Source: Stercorarius parasiticus (lineage: Eukaryota; Chordata; Aves; Charadriiformes; Stercorariidae). Taken from it: a stretch of 64,000 nt of DNA. The notes beneath the pieces are model-generated. The model had not been told where the DNA came from and ran no database searches. It saw nothing but the letters and a program-made list of their open reading frames with translations. The stretch covers positions 961,887 to 1,025,886 of the forward strand of contig VWZL01005122.1 of the NCBI GenBank assembly GCA_013396915.1, read 5' to 3'. Positions 38,801 through 51,473 of the stretch are shown here, in pieces. Numbering within the stretch: the first letter of the stretch is position 1; each line of letters begins with the position of its first letter. The position numbers were made by a program, and so were the translations under genes.

Positions 38801-41275
38801 GGCTGTGATGTGCAGCGAATATTTGCGACTGCCCTCACGATCCATTACTTTCAAGAATATGCCTTCTAGCCATTTGTTCTAGAACTGGTTCTGGACATCT
38901 GGGCTCAATCACCTCAGTAGCTGTTCCTTACAGGAGTCAGGAACTACCACTTATTTCTTCAAGAGATGTTTGCCCCAATTCCAAGGAACAGGATCTTTTC
39001 TGTCTTTCTACCTGCAAAGGCATTATTTCTGAATCATCTATGAACTAAATATGTTCTGAAATACGTAGAAAAATGGCACTGACTGATCAGGAGACAGTGC
39101 TATGTTTATATAGTGCTTTTGGGAATTTCCCTATCACAAGCTTCTTTTCTACACAAGCCAGGCCACAGAATTGACTTTTATCTATTCAACTAAAGGTGGT
39201 AACAGAATTTTCTAATATTGAAGACAGGGTATCTGGGACAGCTCCTCTATCAATTGACCCACCATGCTTTCTTGTGAACAGTATTGTAAACCTATGCTTT
39301 GTTCAGGTGCAACACAATGTATTCCTTCACCCAAGAGGATAACATTTATTTCTAATGCTTTTATCGATCTTCATTTTTGTTATTTGCCTGAATGCTGCTA
39401 AAACCATGATATAAGCAAAACAGCCTAATGCTTAGAACATGCCAAAAGTCTTAATATACTACATTACATCAAGCGTGCTAATCAATATTTTCCTTTTAGC
39501 CACTGCTGGAAAAACATGGTTACCTTTCAGAAACTCCTGTAACAACTGATTAGGATTAAGAGATATAGGCTTGACTGTTATGATGTTCTTTTCATGCCAC
39601 TGAACATCAGCTTTTTCTATGTTTTCAAAGGCTTTCACATTATTACTTGAGTGATGCATCATCAAAATTCATACATATACCACCTGGCAAGTAGCTCTTT
39701 TTCTACACTAACAGAAACTCCATATTAATAATGAAAAATCCATATGATTCCCAAAAAATCACAAATATACAACAATAATATAGGACATTACAATTTCAGG
39801 AAAACACAGTCTCTGTGTTTTCACAGCATTTGAAAAATATCTGGTTTACTTAATTCTGCAGACTCAGGATTACTGGAGTTTTATCAGCAGATTTTTGGCT
39901 AATGGCCAAACCTGATTCATCATAACGGTATTCCAGTATTATGCTTTGTGATTCTACTAATTTTGTTACTTCAGTGAACTAACATTGGCTAAAAACCAGC
40001 AATAGTGAATTAGGCTGAGAGTATCTGAACTCCTTCTGTAGACCGGCTTGTATAGAGCTGTGTGGGACAGAAAAAGAGGTGGCTAGAATTGATTTATATG
40101 AAGAAGAAATAGAATATTAAAAAAAAAAATAGTATCTGTAAATCATTAAGTAAATGCAACAAGAAGAAAGAAGGAAAATTACATTTCTTAAGAACTACCC
40201 TAAAACATAATAATTTATTTCCAAGAAAAGCTACTACTCAACAGATACACAAACTCACTCACTGTATTCCCAATGATCCAGTCTTTGTCAGCTCCATAAA
40301 TCACAATAAATCACATGCAACACATTTAAAATAAACAAACACAGAATTAAATGACCCCTTAAAAGACAAATAATCACTAGTTTAGAAATGGTTTGGAAAC
40401 TGGTAACTTGTATAAATGGAAAATTATGAATCATATCTGATTCCACTCCATCCACAGTGGTAATAACAGAGTAATGCTCAATTCATTAATCACTGGAAAA
40501 CACAGTAGTGTTACAAAAGACATGCATTGGGACTGCTGCGTTAGTGTTCACCATGCTGCGAGATTAATGAGTGGCCTACACAATAAGAGCCTAGCCATTG
40601 ATATTGCCATTTATAAAATTGAACCTTCTTTCTGTCTTGACTTTGTTATTCAGCACCCTGCCCTGGAAATCAGAGCTATAGAGCATGTTGTTTTTTCTGA
40701 TCCCACATCATCTTTGGTTTGCTCACAAGTCACAAAACTACAGAGTCACAACACTAACTTTCTATGTTTTAAGCAGTATCTCGCCAAGATACCAGTGTAA
40801 CCAGTACCAGGTACCAGTAGCACCGGTCAGTCAGACACTCACGGTTTTTTCCAACAGACACTGGAACTGGCTTCCAAGTGTTTTGGTGGCAATTCTCAAG
40901 AGCTGGTCAGCATCACTGTTTTCACATCTACAGCGCTTCTTAACCTGTTCTGATTCCTTTTTTAATACCTATTTGGCACGCTCCCCACGCTGCTTAATTT
41001 TCCATTACAGCAAGGGATTTGTAATAAATACTCGATAAATACAACATTTCCCACAGGCACCACTACGAATCTTCCATTGCTTGACAGAATTACCACATAA
41101 AGGGTAAGATTCAAGTGCAGTGGCTTTCAGTAACTACAAGAAAAATCATTAATTGCAGTTGCATGAAGAACATATATAATTAAAGTAAAATTTGGCTGTC
41201 CCCAAATTTGCCTGCAGCTGGGTCAACAAAGCTTCTACTTGCAGCAGGCTGAAAGAACTAGGCAGGGCAGCTAGA
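38801..41275. other. Unique AT-rich non-coding DNA
   Basis: Nothing gene-like is identifiable. Two overlapping ATG-initiated plus-strand frames (40474-40800, 108 codons; 40685-41038, 117 codons) carry no recognisable domain. An A-run lies at 40120-40129. Confidence 0.55.
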
Positions 41276-41392
41276 GCTGGATCACGCTGCAGAGACCTGA
41301 ATTCTATTCTTGGCTCTGCCCTTCACCCAGCAAAGTGTCAAAACCAAAAGTTATATCATCTCTTTGCTTCAGATTCCTGAAGGGGAAACATG
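41276..41392 (+). mobile_element. MIR-like (CORE-SINE) remnant
   Basis: On the plus strand the MIR order is visible: GAATTCTATTCTTGGCTCTGCC (about 41299-41319), corresponding to the MIR GAATCCCGGCTCTGCC block, then about 42 bases later CTTTGCTTCAGATTCCTGAAG (41362 onward), corresponding to CTGTGCCTCAGTTTCCTCATCTG. The MIR consensus has about 41 bases between the same blocks. The copy is strongly diverged, as expected for an ancient amniote SINE. A tRNA-like head upstream is not convincingly readable. Confidence 0.7.
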
Positions 41393-41564
41393 CATTATGA
41401 CTGCAGAGAAAGCATGAGGTGTAAGAGTAATGGTTTCCCATTACTCCAACCTCATTAAGGGTGTTGAGTACTTTTTCACTTCTGTGGACACATTAAGACA
41501 GCTTTGCATCTCAAGAACAGTGAGAAAGCTCTGCGGTCCTAGCCAAGAATGGGACCAAAGTGTC

Positions 41565-41650
41565 TGATTTTCCACTGACTCATTTGGTTAAGGGCAGGGG
41601 GTGACACCTGAAGTTAGGTGTCAGTGTAGATGAAAATCTGGTCCCGGTTT
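41565..41650. mobile_element. Possible ancient amniote LINE remnant
   Basis: Phrases such as CCACTGACT and GATGAAAATCTGGTCCC resemble the 3' ends of old L2/L3/CR1-type repeats common in reptiles. An almost perfect hairpin, GTGACACCTGAAGTTAGGTGTCAG, sits in the middle. The assignment is weak and family-level only. Confidence 0.35.
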
Positions 41651-44255
41651 TCAAATTTCATCTAGTGGCTTCATTGAAAAGATCAGTTTTGAATTACAAT
41701 AATCTTTAGTCTCAAATGTCAGTGTTTGACCAATAAAATTCCATCGTCAACTAATATATTCCACAGACTTCTGTGTTTTAATCTTGTTATTTTCAATGAT
41801 ACGAATTTAAACGTCATAAGCCAGGAATTCATAGAAATATGGAGATCAAATTGTCACCCAAAGGGATTTCAAAAAGATAAGTAGATTTTATGTGGAAGGG
41901 GTTTGTTTGCCTTTTAGCTTTAGAACATTTATAGTACATCTTTCGTACTTTTTCAATTATTTCCCAAAATTTTGAAGGTAGAAAGAAAAATGAAATCTAG
42001 ATGAGCTGATCTGCCCCCAAGAGACAGCTTATAACCAAGACCAAATACCTTCAGATATTTGCTAAAACATACAAGACTGATTTTAAGCTAAATTTCTCTC
42101 TCACTTTCAGGTGCCAAAGGTCAGTTAAGGCCTGCTTCATGCAGTATCCAAACTCTAAGTCAACATGCTGCATAACAGGACTCTACTCAACAAAAGGACC
42201 ACAAGAGTCCTGCGAAGATCCATGTCTGTAGGATGCTCCCATCTTCCCTTCTGCCTCGCGTAACAATAACAATTAACCTTATCATCATACAGAACTTTGA
42301 AAATATAACAAACAGCCTACTAACAGCGCTAAATTGGTCTCTGACGGCCCTTTGCTCGGTGCTGGGCTCCCAGAGGAAGCGATACCAGCACTGCTGGGCT
42401 GTTAGCCTTGGTTGGATAGAAACAGTGTGCTCCAGGCAGACACGAGCTCCCTGAGCCAGGAGCTGACAAGAAGCCAGGCAACTGTATTAGTGCAATGACA
42501 GAAGCAAACTGATAAAAGCAACCTCTTGGAGCAGGGTTAACCTACACCTCGTGGCTTTGAGTTGAGCTGAAACACAGCCAGGACTTTGTATCTGCCCAGA
42601 ATATACCATGCAAACTTTCCATTTACCAGGCAGTAAGGCTCAGGTGTCTTAGGCAGCAAATGCCATACAGAAGATCACACTTGAATCTCTACTCAAAGAA
42701 CTTTACACATAAACTACGGAAAATCTTGAAAACCATAGAAACAACCCTTGAACCAGGGACCAAAGCACAGGTATCACACTTCCAGGTATTGCCTGTGTTG
42801 CTGTTTGGATTTTCTTTATTTTTTTATTTTTTTTTAAATGAAGCAGAGATTGTCATATAGTGACATGCGTTTAGAAATTCAAGTCTTGGCACGAGCATGT
42901 AATGCTTTGGGGTGAATCCAACTTAGCTTACATCTGGATCACATTAGCTCCGTTTCTCCATTTCTTCCTCTCCCAGACCACAGTTATTTCAGCGGCTTTT
43001 ATAAAGAATTAATAAGTGTTTTTAGGGAAAACATGTGAAATTTAACTGAAAAGAAAAAGAAAATAAGATACATGAGAAAAAGATACAAAAATGTGAACCT
43101 ATAGCAAAAAGTAATTCAAACTGAACCCAATTATATAAAATTATTTTCGAAGTTCTAATAGCTATAAACGAGGAAACAATTCGTGACAGAAATTCCAATC
43201 GCAAAAAGGAATTATCCGCTCTGCAGCAACTAGTTTTGTGACATTTATAATACACAAGAAATCATGTAGCTTAATTATCTGAATCTACCAGTGCTACAGA
43301 TGCTGCACTGAAATCTAATTAAATAGATCCAGTAAGACTTAGAGATGGTAGACTACAAATAGGGAATTTTGTGCATTTTTGTAAAAGGAATTCATAATGA
43401 CCTCTAAATAAAATGACAATCAACCTTTATTTTAACATGTCATGTTGTAAAAATACACTGCAAATCAAGAAAATATTTTCACCTTGATTTAAGGTCCTAA
43501 AATTTATCAGGGATGTTTTCCTTGGCCTCAGAATATCTCTGTAGGTACCCTATTACTTCTGTGTTGCAATTTTTACAAACTTAACTACAAAGGCACGTCT
43601 CTTGCATTGTGAGATCTCTTCCAGCACTAAAAAAAGGGAAGGTTCCCTTAATAATAGACTTCCCTCTTCCCCTTCCTTCCCCCTGTCCCCCTCCAATGTT
43701 CTTAAATTTCTCAAATGATCCAGTACAAGTGGGGCCACAGGTTTTAAAGTCATCCACAAATTCCTCTGTGATTTCCTCTGCCTTTTGAACTTCCCAAATA
43801 TATCAGGTTTTTTCACTATTTACAATTCTAATGAATTAATAAGCAACTTCACTTTGTGACAAAACATATTGTTACAAAAAAGTGAAAGGGTATGGTTGCT
43901 GCATTCTTGGTAGATTTCCAAAATTGTCATGGTTCTTCTGAAAAGCATTACAGACGAAAAAAAACTTACTAGAGTTCCCAGAATCACTTTCCAAAGAATT
44001 CACAGTCCATCAGAATTTTCTGAAGGGTTCTTATATGTGTGGATGGATTGAAATACGAACAATACTCTGTATTAACTCTTCAAACTAGAGCTCTTATAAT
44101 CTTCCAAATACTCGCACTCAATATGCTCTCTAGTAGGTGCCAATGAACTTTCCGTCTTCCATTAGATACATCCACTTACTAAGAATAAATATACCTACAG
44201 TTCCCATGTGATGTTCTTTTTGTCACTCCCTCAGCCCAATCACGATTGGCCTCAA
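41651..44255. other. Unique non-coding DNA
   Basis: No gene was recognised. A pyrimidine-rich stretch lies at about 43660-43695. The segment around 42330-42450 is GC-richer. T-rich runs occur near 42815-42835. Confidence 0.6.
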
Positions 44256-44398
44256 GAAAAATAATCAAAAACAAAAAACCAAAACCCCACAAACACACAA
44301 CCCAAAAAAAGCCCAAAACCCAAATCAACAAAGCCAACCAAAAAACCCCAAACAAATTAAACAAAACATGAAACAAAACAACAACAACAAAACCTAAA
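44256..44398. repeat. A/C-rich low-complexity tract
   Basis: About 140 bases made almost wholly of AAAACC, CAAAA and CAACAA-like words. Two overlapping minus-strand frames (44179-44517 and 44357-44659) are open only because the complement is G/T-rich, which yields F, V, L and G codons and no stops. Confidence 0.85.
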
Positions 44399-46634
44399 AC
44401 AGGAAAGAAAGAAAAAAAAGGTCGGTGGTGATGGCTTGCAGATTTCAGCCCTTGAATAACAGGGGTCATTGCCTGGACAATTCCAAACACCATCAGAGCA
44501 CTCAGGGTTGAATGCAAACTGAATATTCATTCTCTCACTCCTGAATGCCTGTTTAAAATGCTGCCACTTACACAAAGCCCTTTCAAAATGAAAGCAACTT
44601 TGTGGATCCCTTGTAGTTTCATTTATTGAGCCCTTGGGCTCAGAGTTGTGTCTTGCCAATCTGTGCCTGATTAAAAAAAATTATTACAGCTTTACTGCTG
44701 TCCTCTTAGAGTTCCATAAACTTGCAAAACTCTTGCTGCAGTAGCAATCACAGTTATTTCATATTTCTCTTCAGCTACAGGTTTTTGCTATAGGTTCTTT
44801 TGCCATCCCAGATGCTTCAGCTGAAGACATATTTAAAAGACAGGATACAATTAGACTCTCCTCACATAGCACCCATCTCCAGATTGATGCAATACTCTGC
44901 TGGAGTGGAACAGGCCATTATAGGGTACAGAAACCATGACTGTGCTGACCTTGCACAGAACAGCCTCAGAGACAAGGATCTATAAAGGACATTATTGAGC
45001 CTTTATCCTGTAACTTGCACTCAGCAATACTAGGATCTTGATTCTGCTCCATTTATAGCTGTTCCTTTCATTACCTTCATTAAAAGCTGGCTCTAATTTA
45101 GCAGTTAGTATATCTTCCTAGTTGCATGGCAATAAAGGCAAAATATGATCCTAGATCAAGTATTTGCAACATGCTACTCCATATTGAAAAACTAGAAAAT
45201 ATGTAGCATATTAGCCAGCATTATATTAAGAATCCTGTGCATTAGAAAATGTTAGGCAGATGAGTCTGAATGCTTCGACAACAAGTATCTCCAGTGTTTA
45301 CTGTTGAATCAAAGTTAAAATTCATTAGGCTATGGACAGTAAGAGTTGAATTTTATTACGCATGTCCCATTTCCTGATGCAGGATAGTCAGTGACTAGCA
45401 CAAGGACAGACATGAAAGGGCATCTCTTCTGAGCACTAAAGTGCCTTGACAATGACACAATCGGCAACCAAATGTAGCAGCATCCATGCATCATGTGATA
45501 ATCAGATCAGGCCTCAAAGCAGAAGCTAAATGATGAAAAATCTCTCACAATGAAAAGTTTTTCACTAAGAATCTCTGTAAAAGAGAAAATGCTGCTATTT
45601 CCTCTGAAGGTCAGCAAGTACTCTGTATTTCAGGCTAAAAGCGACAAACTTGCCAATGAACTCTCGCTGAAAGCAGTCTGCTAGACATCCCATCTCCTTT
45701 TTTACGAAGAACCCCTTCCGTGCCAAGTCCAGCAGCATTTAGTCTCCGAGGTAACCAGTCCTGCAGTAAGTCACTGAAGCATGAGTCAGACAGCAACTTC
45801 CACTCTGGGTTCCCAGTCACATATAACAAACTCCTACCTCCAGCAGCAGTGATAACTGCAACAGGGGAACTTGCTGGAAGACTTATTGTACCCTGGAAAT
45901 ACCCAGCAAACACAAATGACTTTTGACTTTTCCTATGGGAAAGCAAACCAGTTCCTTCTGTCTTAGGCCATAAGTAATTTCTCCTTGCAAACCTTTGTGT
46001 CTCAGGTGGTGAAAATATGAGCTGAATCCTGGCTTTAGAGAAGAACTTCATACTGGCAAGGATCTGATTTCACTTTGCAATAATAAGGCATTTCCCTTCC
46101 ATTACCTGTTTCTAGAGCAGCACTCTGTCCACACTCCTACCAGGATTCATTTCACGCCACCATCTCCAGAATTCACAAACATGTCAGCTGCCCTGAAGAC
46201 AGGCTCTCTGCTGTTCATTGATGTGGAGAAGCATGCTAACGACAGAACAATTCTTAAATGTCTTTACATTGCCTAGCAGGATTGATACCACCAAAACAGA
46301 ATTATGCTCTATACTGCTATGCTAAACTCAGTGAAAGATTTGCCAGGATGATGATCTTCTTTGAACAAATTGAGCCCTTTCAGTAATTTATATAAGAAGC
46401 AGAAGGAACTATGCAAAACTCAAGCTCTTTTCGCAAGGTGTGAATTACTACTCCTACATCTAAACTCATCTACCCCTCCCCAGTGCCTTTAGGAAAACCT
46501 GCATGACCAGGTCAGGTGGTGCTACTTTCTCTTAGTGTTTTCACCTGGAGAGGGCAGTCTTCATTACTGACCAAGGACAGTTACAATCTCTCAATTAAAT
46601 TATATTTAATTTCTCAATTAGAGAGCAAGAGACA
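44399..46634. other. Unique non-coding DNA with one long open frame
   Basis: Apart from a 138-codon ATG-initiated minus-strand frame at 45635-46051 that I cannot assign to a family, nothing gene-like is seen. That frame is opposed by a 68-codon plus-strand frame and no splice or promoter signal is evident around it. Confidence 0.55.
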
Positions 46635-46658
46635 GCATGCATGCATGCATTCATGCAT
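46635..46658. repeat. (GCAT)n microsatellite
   Basis: Alternating GCAT units with one interruption (GCATT). Each unit is self-complementary, so the tract is palindromic at several registers. Confidence 0.85.
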
Positions 46659-49384
46659 ATATAGGAAAAGGCTAACAAAAGACTTCATAAAGAAATAAAC
46701 TCAACTACTCAGTTTTTATGAGGTCTGCTGTTTAATTTCATCAAGGCTTGCTGATTCTAGCATTCATTCAACAGGAGACAGTGGTTCAGCTCCAATTCTT
46801 CTGGACTCTCAACAGATGGCCACAATTTCCTGCCTGCCTGCAATTGCTCTTCAAGAGACTGGAAGAAATACGGGATCTCTCTGAAACACACAGAGATCCT
46901 TCCTGAGGTCTGTGGAAAAAAGCAGTCCAGATCAGAGACCAAACTTTGCACAGTCCTATGCTAGAACTTCCTGCTTTACCTCCCAATTTACATCAAAGGA
47001 ATTTTCATCTGAAGTGGATTTCTCCTTTGAGTAGGAGCTGAGTGATACTTGAGAAGTGCACGTTTCTAGACAGTATTAGAAAATCGATTCACCAACCCAC
47101 TCCCAGTGCTGAATTTGGTTGCAAGATTCTGGACTGATTTACTTATCAGTTCATGAGGTTCTTTTAAGTGTGCAGTACTCAAACTGGCTGTCACAGCATT
47201 CAGACCTTTCTGTTGCACCACACCACAGAAAAACTAGAAGTCAGCACAAGCAAATAACATGTGCTAGAGTAAAATAAGAACTGTAGATGACAATAGCAAT
47301 GATTTTCTTGCTAACTTCTCCAAACGCATAGAAGTTCTTCAGCATCACTTAAAGGCACCACACGTAAACAGAAAGCTAGTTAAAATAAACCCTTCGTAAT
47401 AAACTACCTGATCTTAACACTACGTGGCTTGACTGGAAGGTTAAGTAGCTACATTTGACAGAGAAGTGATTGTTGGCACATAATTAATCATATCTGACAA
47501 AAAGTTATTTCCATTATCATCCAGGGTCATACATCAACAAATACCACAAAACAAGCTCCATCCACAGGAGGATCCTTTCAAATGCAGGGAATGTTTCCTG
47601 GTAACTGACAGCACAGCACCGTATAATGGGAAGTGTCACTCATGCCCTCTTATCTGATGTTTAAGGGTTATCTATTTACACCAAGAAACCACACAGCAAA
47701 ATGACCAAGGACAAGTGTATAACAAATCAATAGCAACCTCAAATCAAAGAGCAATTATATGGAGGGGAAGGAAAAAAGAAAAAAAAAAAGTGAGGTGTTT
47801 CAAAATACTGTAGAATCATTCATTAATCTCAATGTAAAAGACTTAATTGGAAAATAAAAATCTCCTTTCATAAATTACTAAGTAGCAATACTATTTTGAA
47901 ATAGGAATTCAAACTAGAGCAACTATAACATAACCTATGGAGGCAGATCCAGCTAAGAACAATAAATGAGGAACAGTCTCTTCTGTCCAGTCTCTTTTAA
48001 CATGATTCTTCTCCCTCCCTAGGGCTGCCAGTTGCCCAGTAAAATCCATGGTTTTGCTACTTTGGCGACATCTACCAGATTGTGTTACACAGCCTAAAAC
48101 TTGGAGTCCATTGCATCAACAGCAAGTAGTGACACACCACTTTGGAACACGATAAAATTTATTTATTTTTTCTTTTATCATCCTACCTTGCTGCGGATGT
48201 CCAGTAAAGTAAAAGTGAGTGAATGAATGCTTTCTGATCATAAACTTCTGACCACCACGTTGTTTTGCTCAAATGTTGAAAGGAAACACAGCACCATTGG
48301 TCAGATGTAGCCATTTCAGTCACATTGGCAAGCTCCTATCACTGCCAACCTCTTGTTATTGTGGATCAGAGCACATACAGAGCGTAAAAAGAAAACCTGA
48401 GCAAGGGATTTTTTTAAGCCCTCACACACAAACAAAAACATTATAGGATTTTCCAGAATATATGAGAAGAAGGAAAATGTGGGGTTTTTGCTCAGCTTTT
48501 TATATTTTAGTTATTGTAATGTTATTTGTCAGTCATACCTCCAAAAAAATAACAATGTAACTGAGTATATTTGCACATTTCTCACAACAGAAGTTCACGA
48601 GAATCATTATTTATAGGAATCACTGCCATTACAAAATTATTTTTGAGGAATATACCATACACACCTGAATGTATATAGTTTTAGTTTTAAGAAGGGTAGC
48701 AAGATACACTTCTACCGTATATACCCAAATATAGCACAACTTAAGGAAACCTGTATGAAAAGCTTGAAATTTGCCACACCAGCCTCTTCAAAGGAAAACT
48801 TGTGAGCTCACTATGAAGAATACCAATAGATCACTCAAACTCTGGCTTTAATATTCTCATCCAGTTGGCATGCAAACTGAAGCAGTACAGAGTACTATAC
48901 TTGGGGCACTTTAGATGAGTTGTCAGATGAAATGCTAACAGTAAAAATTGCCATATCAAATGCAGTCTCACAGGGAATAAAATCAATTAGAGAAGACTGC
49001 CTGTATCCGAAATAACTCTGAACTACAGTATCAGAAAAGACACAGATTGATTGAATAGAAATACCAAAACAGCCTTACATTAGAGCTGCAAATTTAAACA
49101 GATTAAAACTGCTAAATCATAATCAAGGTAACACCCTTTCCTCCATCCCCTTTTCTTTCCCCGTATTTAGAAGCTGTTATTATCTCCATGATTTTTTAGT
49201 TCATACTGTCAGAGTATTGAACATGACATATATGAGTACATGCTTTGGGACTCTTCTATTAAGGTGCAGAAAAGAATCCAAGAACTAAGTAGTATCCAGG
49301 ATGCCTCCTTGCGTGTATAGATGGCTCATACAACCACCTTGACACAGTGCTCCAGGCATTCATGCTGATACTGTTACAAAACAC
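46659..49384. other. Unique AT-rich non-coding DNA
   Basis: No gene or mobile element was recognised. Homopolymer-rich spots lie near 47772-47789. Two overlapping minus-strand frames at 46757-46986 are short and motif-free. Confidence 0.6.
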
Positions 49385-49413
49385 AGTAAATAAATAAAAA
49401 TAAAAATAAAAAT
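49385..49413. repeat. (AAAAT)n microsatellite
   Basis: Two AAAT units followed by three AAAAT units. Confidence 0.85.
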
Positions 49414-49677
49414 TATATCTGTCATCTGCAGCTAACGCAAGTTATAAATAAGACTCTGAAAAATGGTTATAAAGTTCTGGTGGGAGTGAGCACTAATGTC
49501 CCAAGGACAAATGCTGCCCGTAAGAGAAAACATATGAAATAAGCAGTTACATTCTGTTTGTTACAGTTTTTATCTTGACATCTGCTAATGGACACAGACT
49601 GGACACTAGGTTAGGTAGACACTTGGACTTAGCCAGTAAGATTGCTCTTATGAGCATACGAAAGATGACTGGGAAGT

Positions 49678-49709
49678 AAAAAAAAAAAAAAATTAAAAAA
49701 AATCAAAAA
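49678..49709. repeat. A-rich tract
   Basis: A 15-base A-run followed by TTAAAAAAAATCAAAAA. No retrocopy was recognised beside it. Confidence 0.8.
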
Positions 49710-50155
49710 GAAAATTATGCTGGTATCGGAAAGAAAATTTTCATTTTAACAAACTAGATGCAGCATTGTCAACATCAATAGCATGGACAGAAACACTTAC
49801 ATACAATATAGAGTCCTTTTTATGAAGGTTAATGTCACCTTCAAAGACAGCAGATGGTATTTCCTGCAAGTGATTAATTCCTGCATTTTTACTTATTCAC
49901 TGGAGAAGGACAAGAAAACAAGCTTGATGCTACTCATTTCAATCCCACCTTGCAGTAAGCCAACCAACAGCTCTTCTACAGAGGTACTGTGACAAGCACA
50001 GCAGTAACAAAGCTAATAGTCTGGAAGCACATATACTTTTCTTCCATCTTCTGTGCATCATCCGTATTCTAACAGAGAGATTTCATACGTAGAGTATAAC
50101 ACAGAAGAGAAATAACAATGAAGACTGTGTTTAAAAAAAAAATTCAGCTCTTCAA
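49710..50155. other. Unique AT-rich non-coding DNA
   Basis: Nothing is seen beyond a 69-codon motif-free frame at 49783-49992 and a short A-run at about 50133-50142. Confidence 0.6.
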
Positions 50156-50197
50156 TTGATGTAAATCAGCATAGCTTCAATGACTTCTTGGAGGCTG
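50156..50197. mobile_element. Ancient amniote repeat remnant (LINE 3' type)
   Basis: The phrase ATTGATGTAAATCAGCATAG followed by CTTCAATGACTTC resembles the self-complementary motif GGTGTAAATCAGCATAGCTCC...TGACTTCA that recurs in old LINE-derived repeats of turtles, crocodilians and birds. The exact family cannot be named from memory with confidence. Confidence 0.5.
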
Positions 50198-50394
50198 ACT
50201 ACAGCTTAAGCACCAAAAAAATAATTTAGATTCCAGTTGGTGTTTCATTCTGACCTGCTATAACTCCTTAGTAAGTGTTGTGGACTGCTATACGTTGAAA
50301 GTGTTCCAGAAAGGCACTTCCAATTAAATCACGTGAAAATTAACCGTAATACATAGCAATGTCTTTGAGTTATTCCGCCTGCTATGGGAGCTAA

Positions 50395-50560
50395 TGAAGG
50401 AGATATAGAAAAGAACAAAACAGGAAATTAAGAGAGAAGAAAGGTATTGGAAGCAGAGTACACGGCAAAGGGATACAGAAAGACACACTCAAACAGTTAA
50501 AAGAAAGGATGAAGTAAGGTCAATGGAGAAAGATATTTAAAGAAGAAAGAATTACATGTA
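50395..50560. repeat. Purine-rich tract (plus strand)
   Basis: About 165 bases strongly dominated by A and G with few pyrimidines, such as GAGAGAAGAAAGG. Likely low complexity rather than function. Confidence 0.6.
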
Positions 50561-51031
50561 TTCAGACAATGGTAAGGCAGACTGAACCACATTATGCAAC
50601 TGAAGAAAACAGTTGGAAGATATAAGTCTTCTCTGAAAGGTATTGATATCGTCTCGTTCCCCCTCTCTCCATTCACTTTAAACCAAAGCACAGAAATACG
50701 TGTTCCTACAATCCTGCCTGAGAACATCCCTTCCGTCAGTTCTGGCTGGTACGTAACACTTTGGAGAAATGGTTCTGAGGAATGGCTGAGCCCTACAGTG
50801 ATGACTGCCATTAATAGAGGAGCAACAGCAACTCTGGATGGAAAAGTAATCTCAGTTTATCCGATAGGTTATATTTGAAGGGAAGGAGAGTATTGATCAT
50901 ATCCATTTAGAGCCATGACATTAAAAAACATAAAAAAATCACAAAAATAAAGCAGCTTATTCTATCAGCTGACAGCTTCAAATTGACCTTTTGCTAAAAT
51001 CTAATTTAAAAACTTTTGTTCCAAAAGGAAG
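50561..51031. other. Open frames on both strands, no recognised gene
   Basis: The same 250 bases are open for 94 codons on the plus strand (50594-50878) and 104 codons on the minus strand (50497-50811). Neither frame has a recognisable domain. A possible acceptor (pyrimidine tract at about 50656-50680 and AG before 50691) and a possible donor (GTACGT at about 50748) bound a tiny plus-strand segment, but this is weak. Confidence 0.4.
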
Positions 51032-51047
51032 AAAAAAAAAAAAAAAA
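51032..51047. repeat. Poly-A run
   Basis: Sixteen consecutive A. No adjacent retrocopy was recognised. Confidence 0.85.
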
Positions 51048-51438
51048 CCATCACCAACATATGCAACTGCGAAACATCTATCTCTTGATAATGATTTGAC
51101 CATGGCAGGCAACTGAAAACTACCAGTAACTGCTCAATGGGAAGACAGCAAGCAGTCACAGCAGCAGCAAGGCACATGCCAAATATAATTCTGCTACTGA
51201 ACAATTTCTAAAGGCCACTTGCAATAGTTTTCCCGTGTTCTGACCTGAAATGATATTTTTGTGCCTACTCTAATTTTTAACTCCAGGCTAGTGGCTTATA
51301 TAGCAAAATACAGAAATGTTGAAGCAAAATAAGCTTCTTTTGATCGGATTATTTTCTAGTCTTTGAAAGGGAAGAAACTTTACATTAGTGTATGAGGTTT
51401 AACATTTTCATGGGGAAAACATGACCCCACTAAAAGTG

Positions 51439-51473
51439 AATTTGACTGACTTCAGTGGGACCACAATTTCAAC
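51439..51473. mobile_element. Ancient amniote repeat remnant (LINE 3' type)
   Basis: TTGACTGACTTCAGTGGGACC followed by ACAATTTCAACC matches the TTGACTTCAGTGGGACCAGGATTTCACCC-type phrase typical of old reptilian and avian LINE 3' ends. It is short and diverged, so family-level only. Confidence 0.5.

Noticed and set aside
40474..41038. Two overlapping frames of 108 and 117 codons
   Set aside because: They overlap in different frames, show no motifs and lack flanking gene signals.
44179..44659. Minus-strand frames of 112 and 100 codons rich in F, V, G and L
   Set aside because: They are open because of the A/C-rich low-complexity tract on the plus strand; composition artefact.
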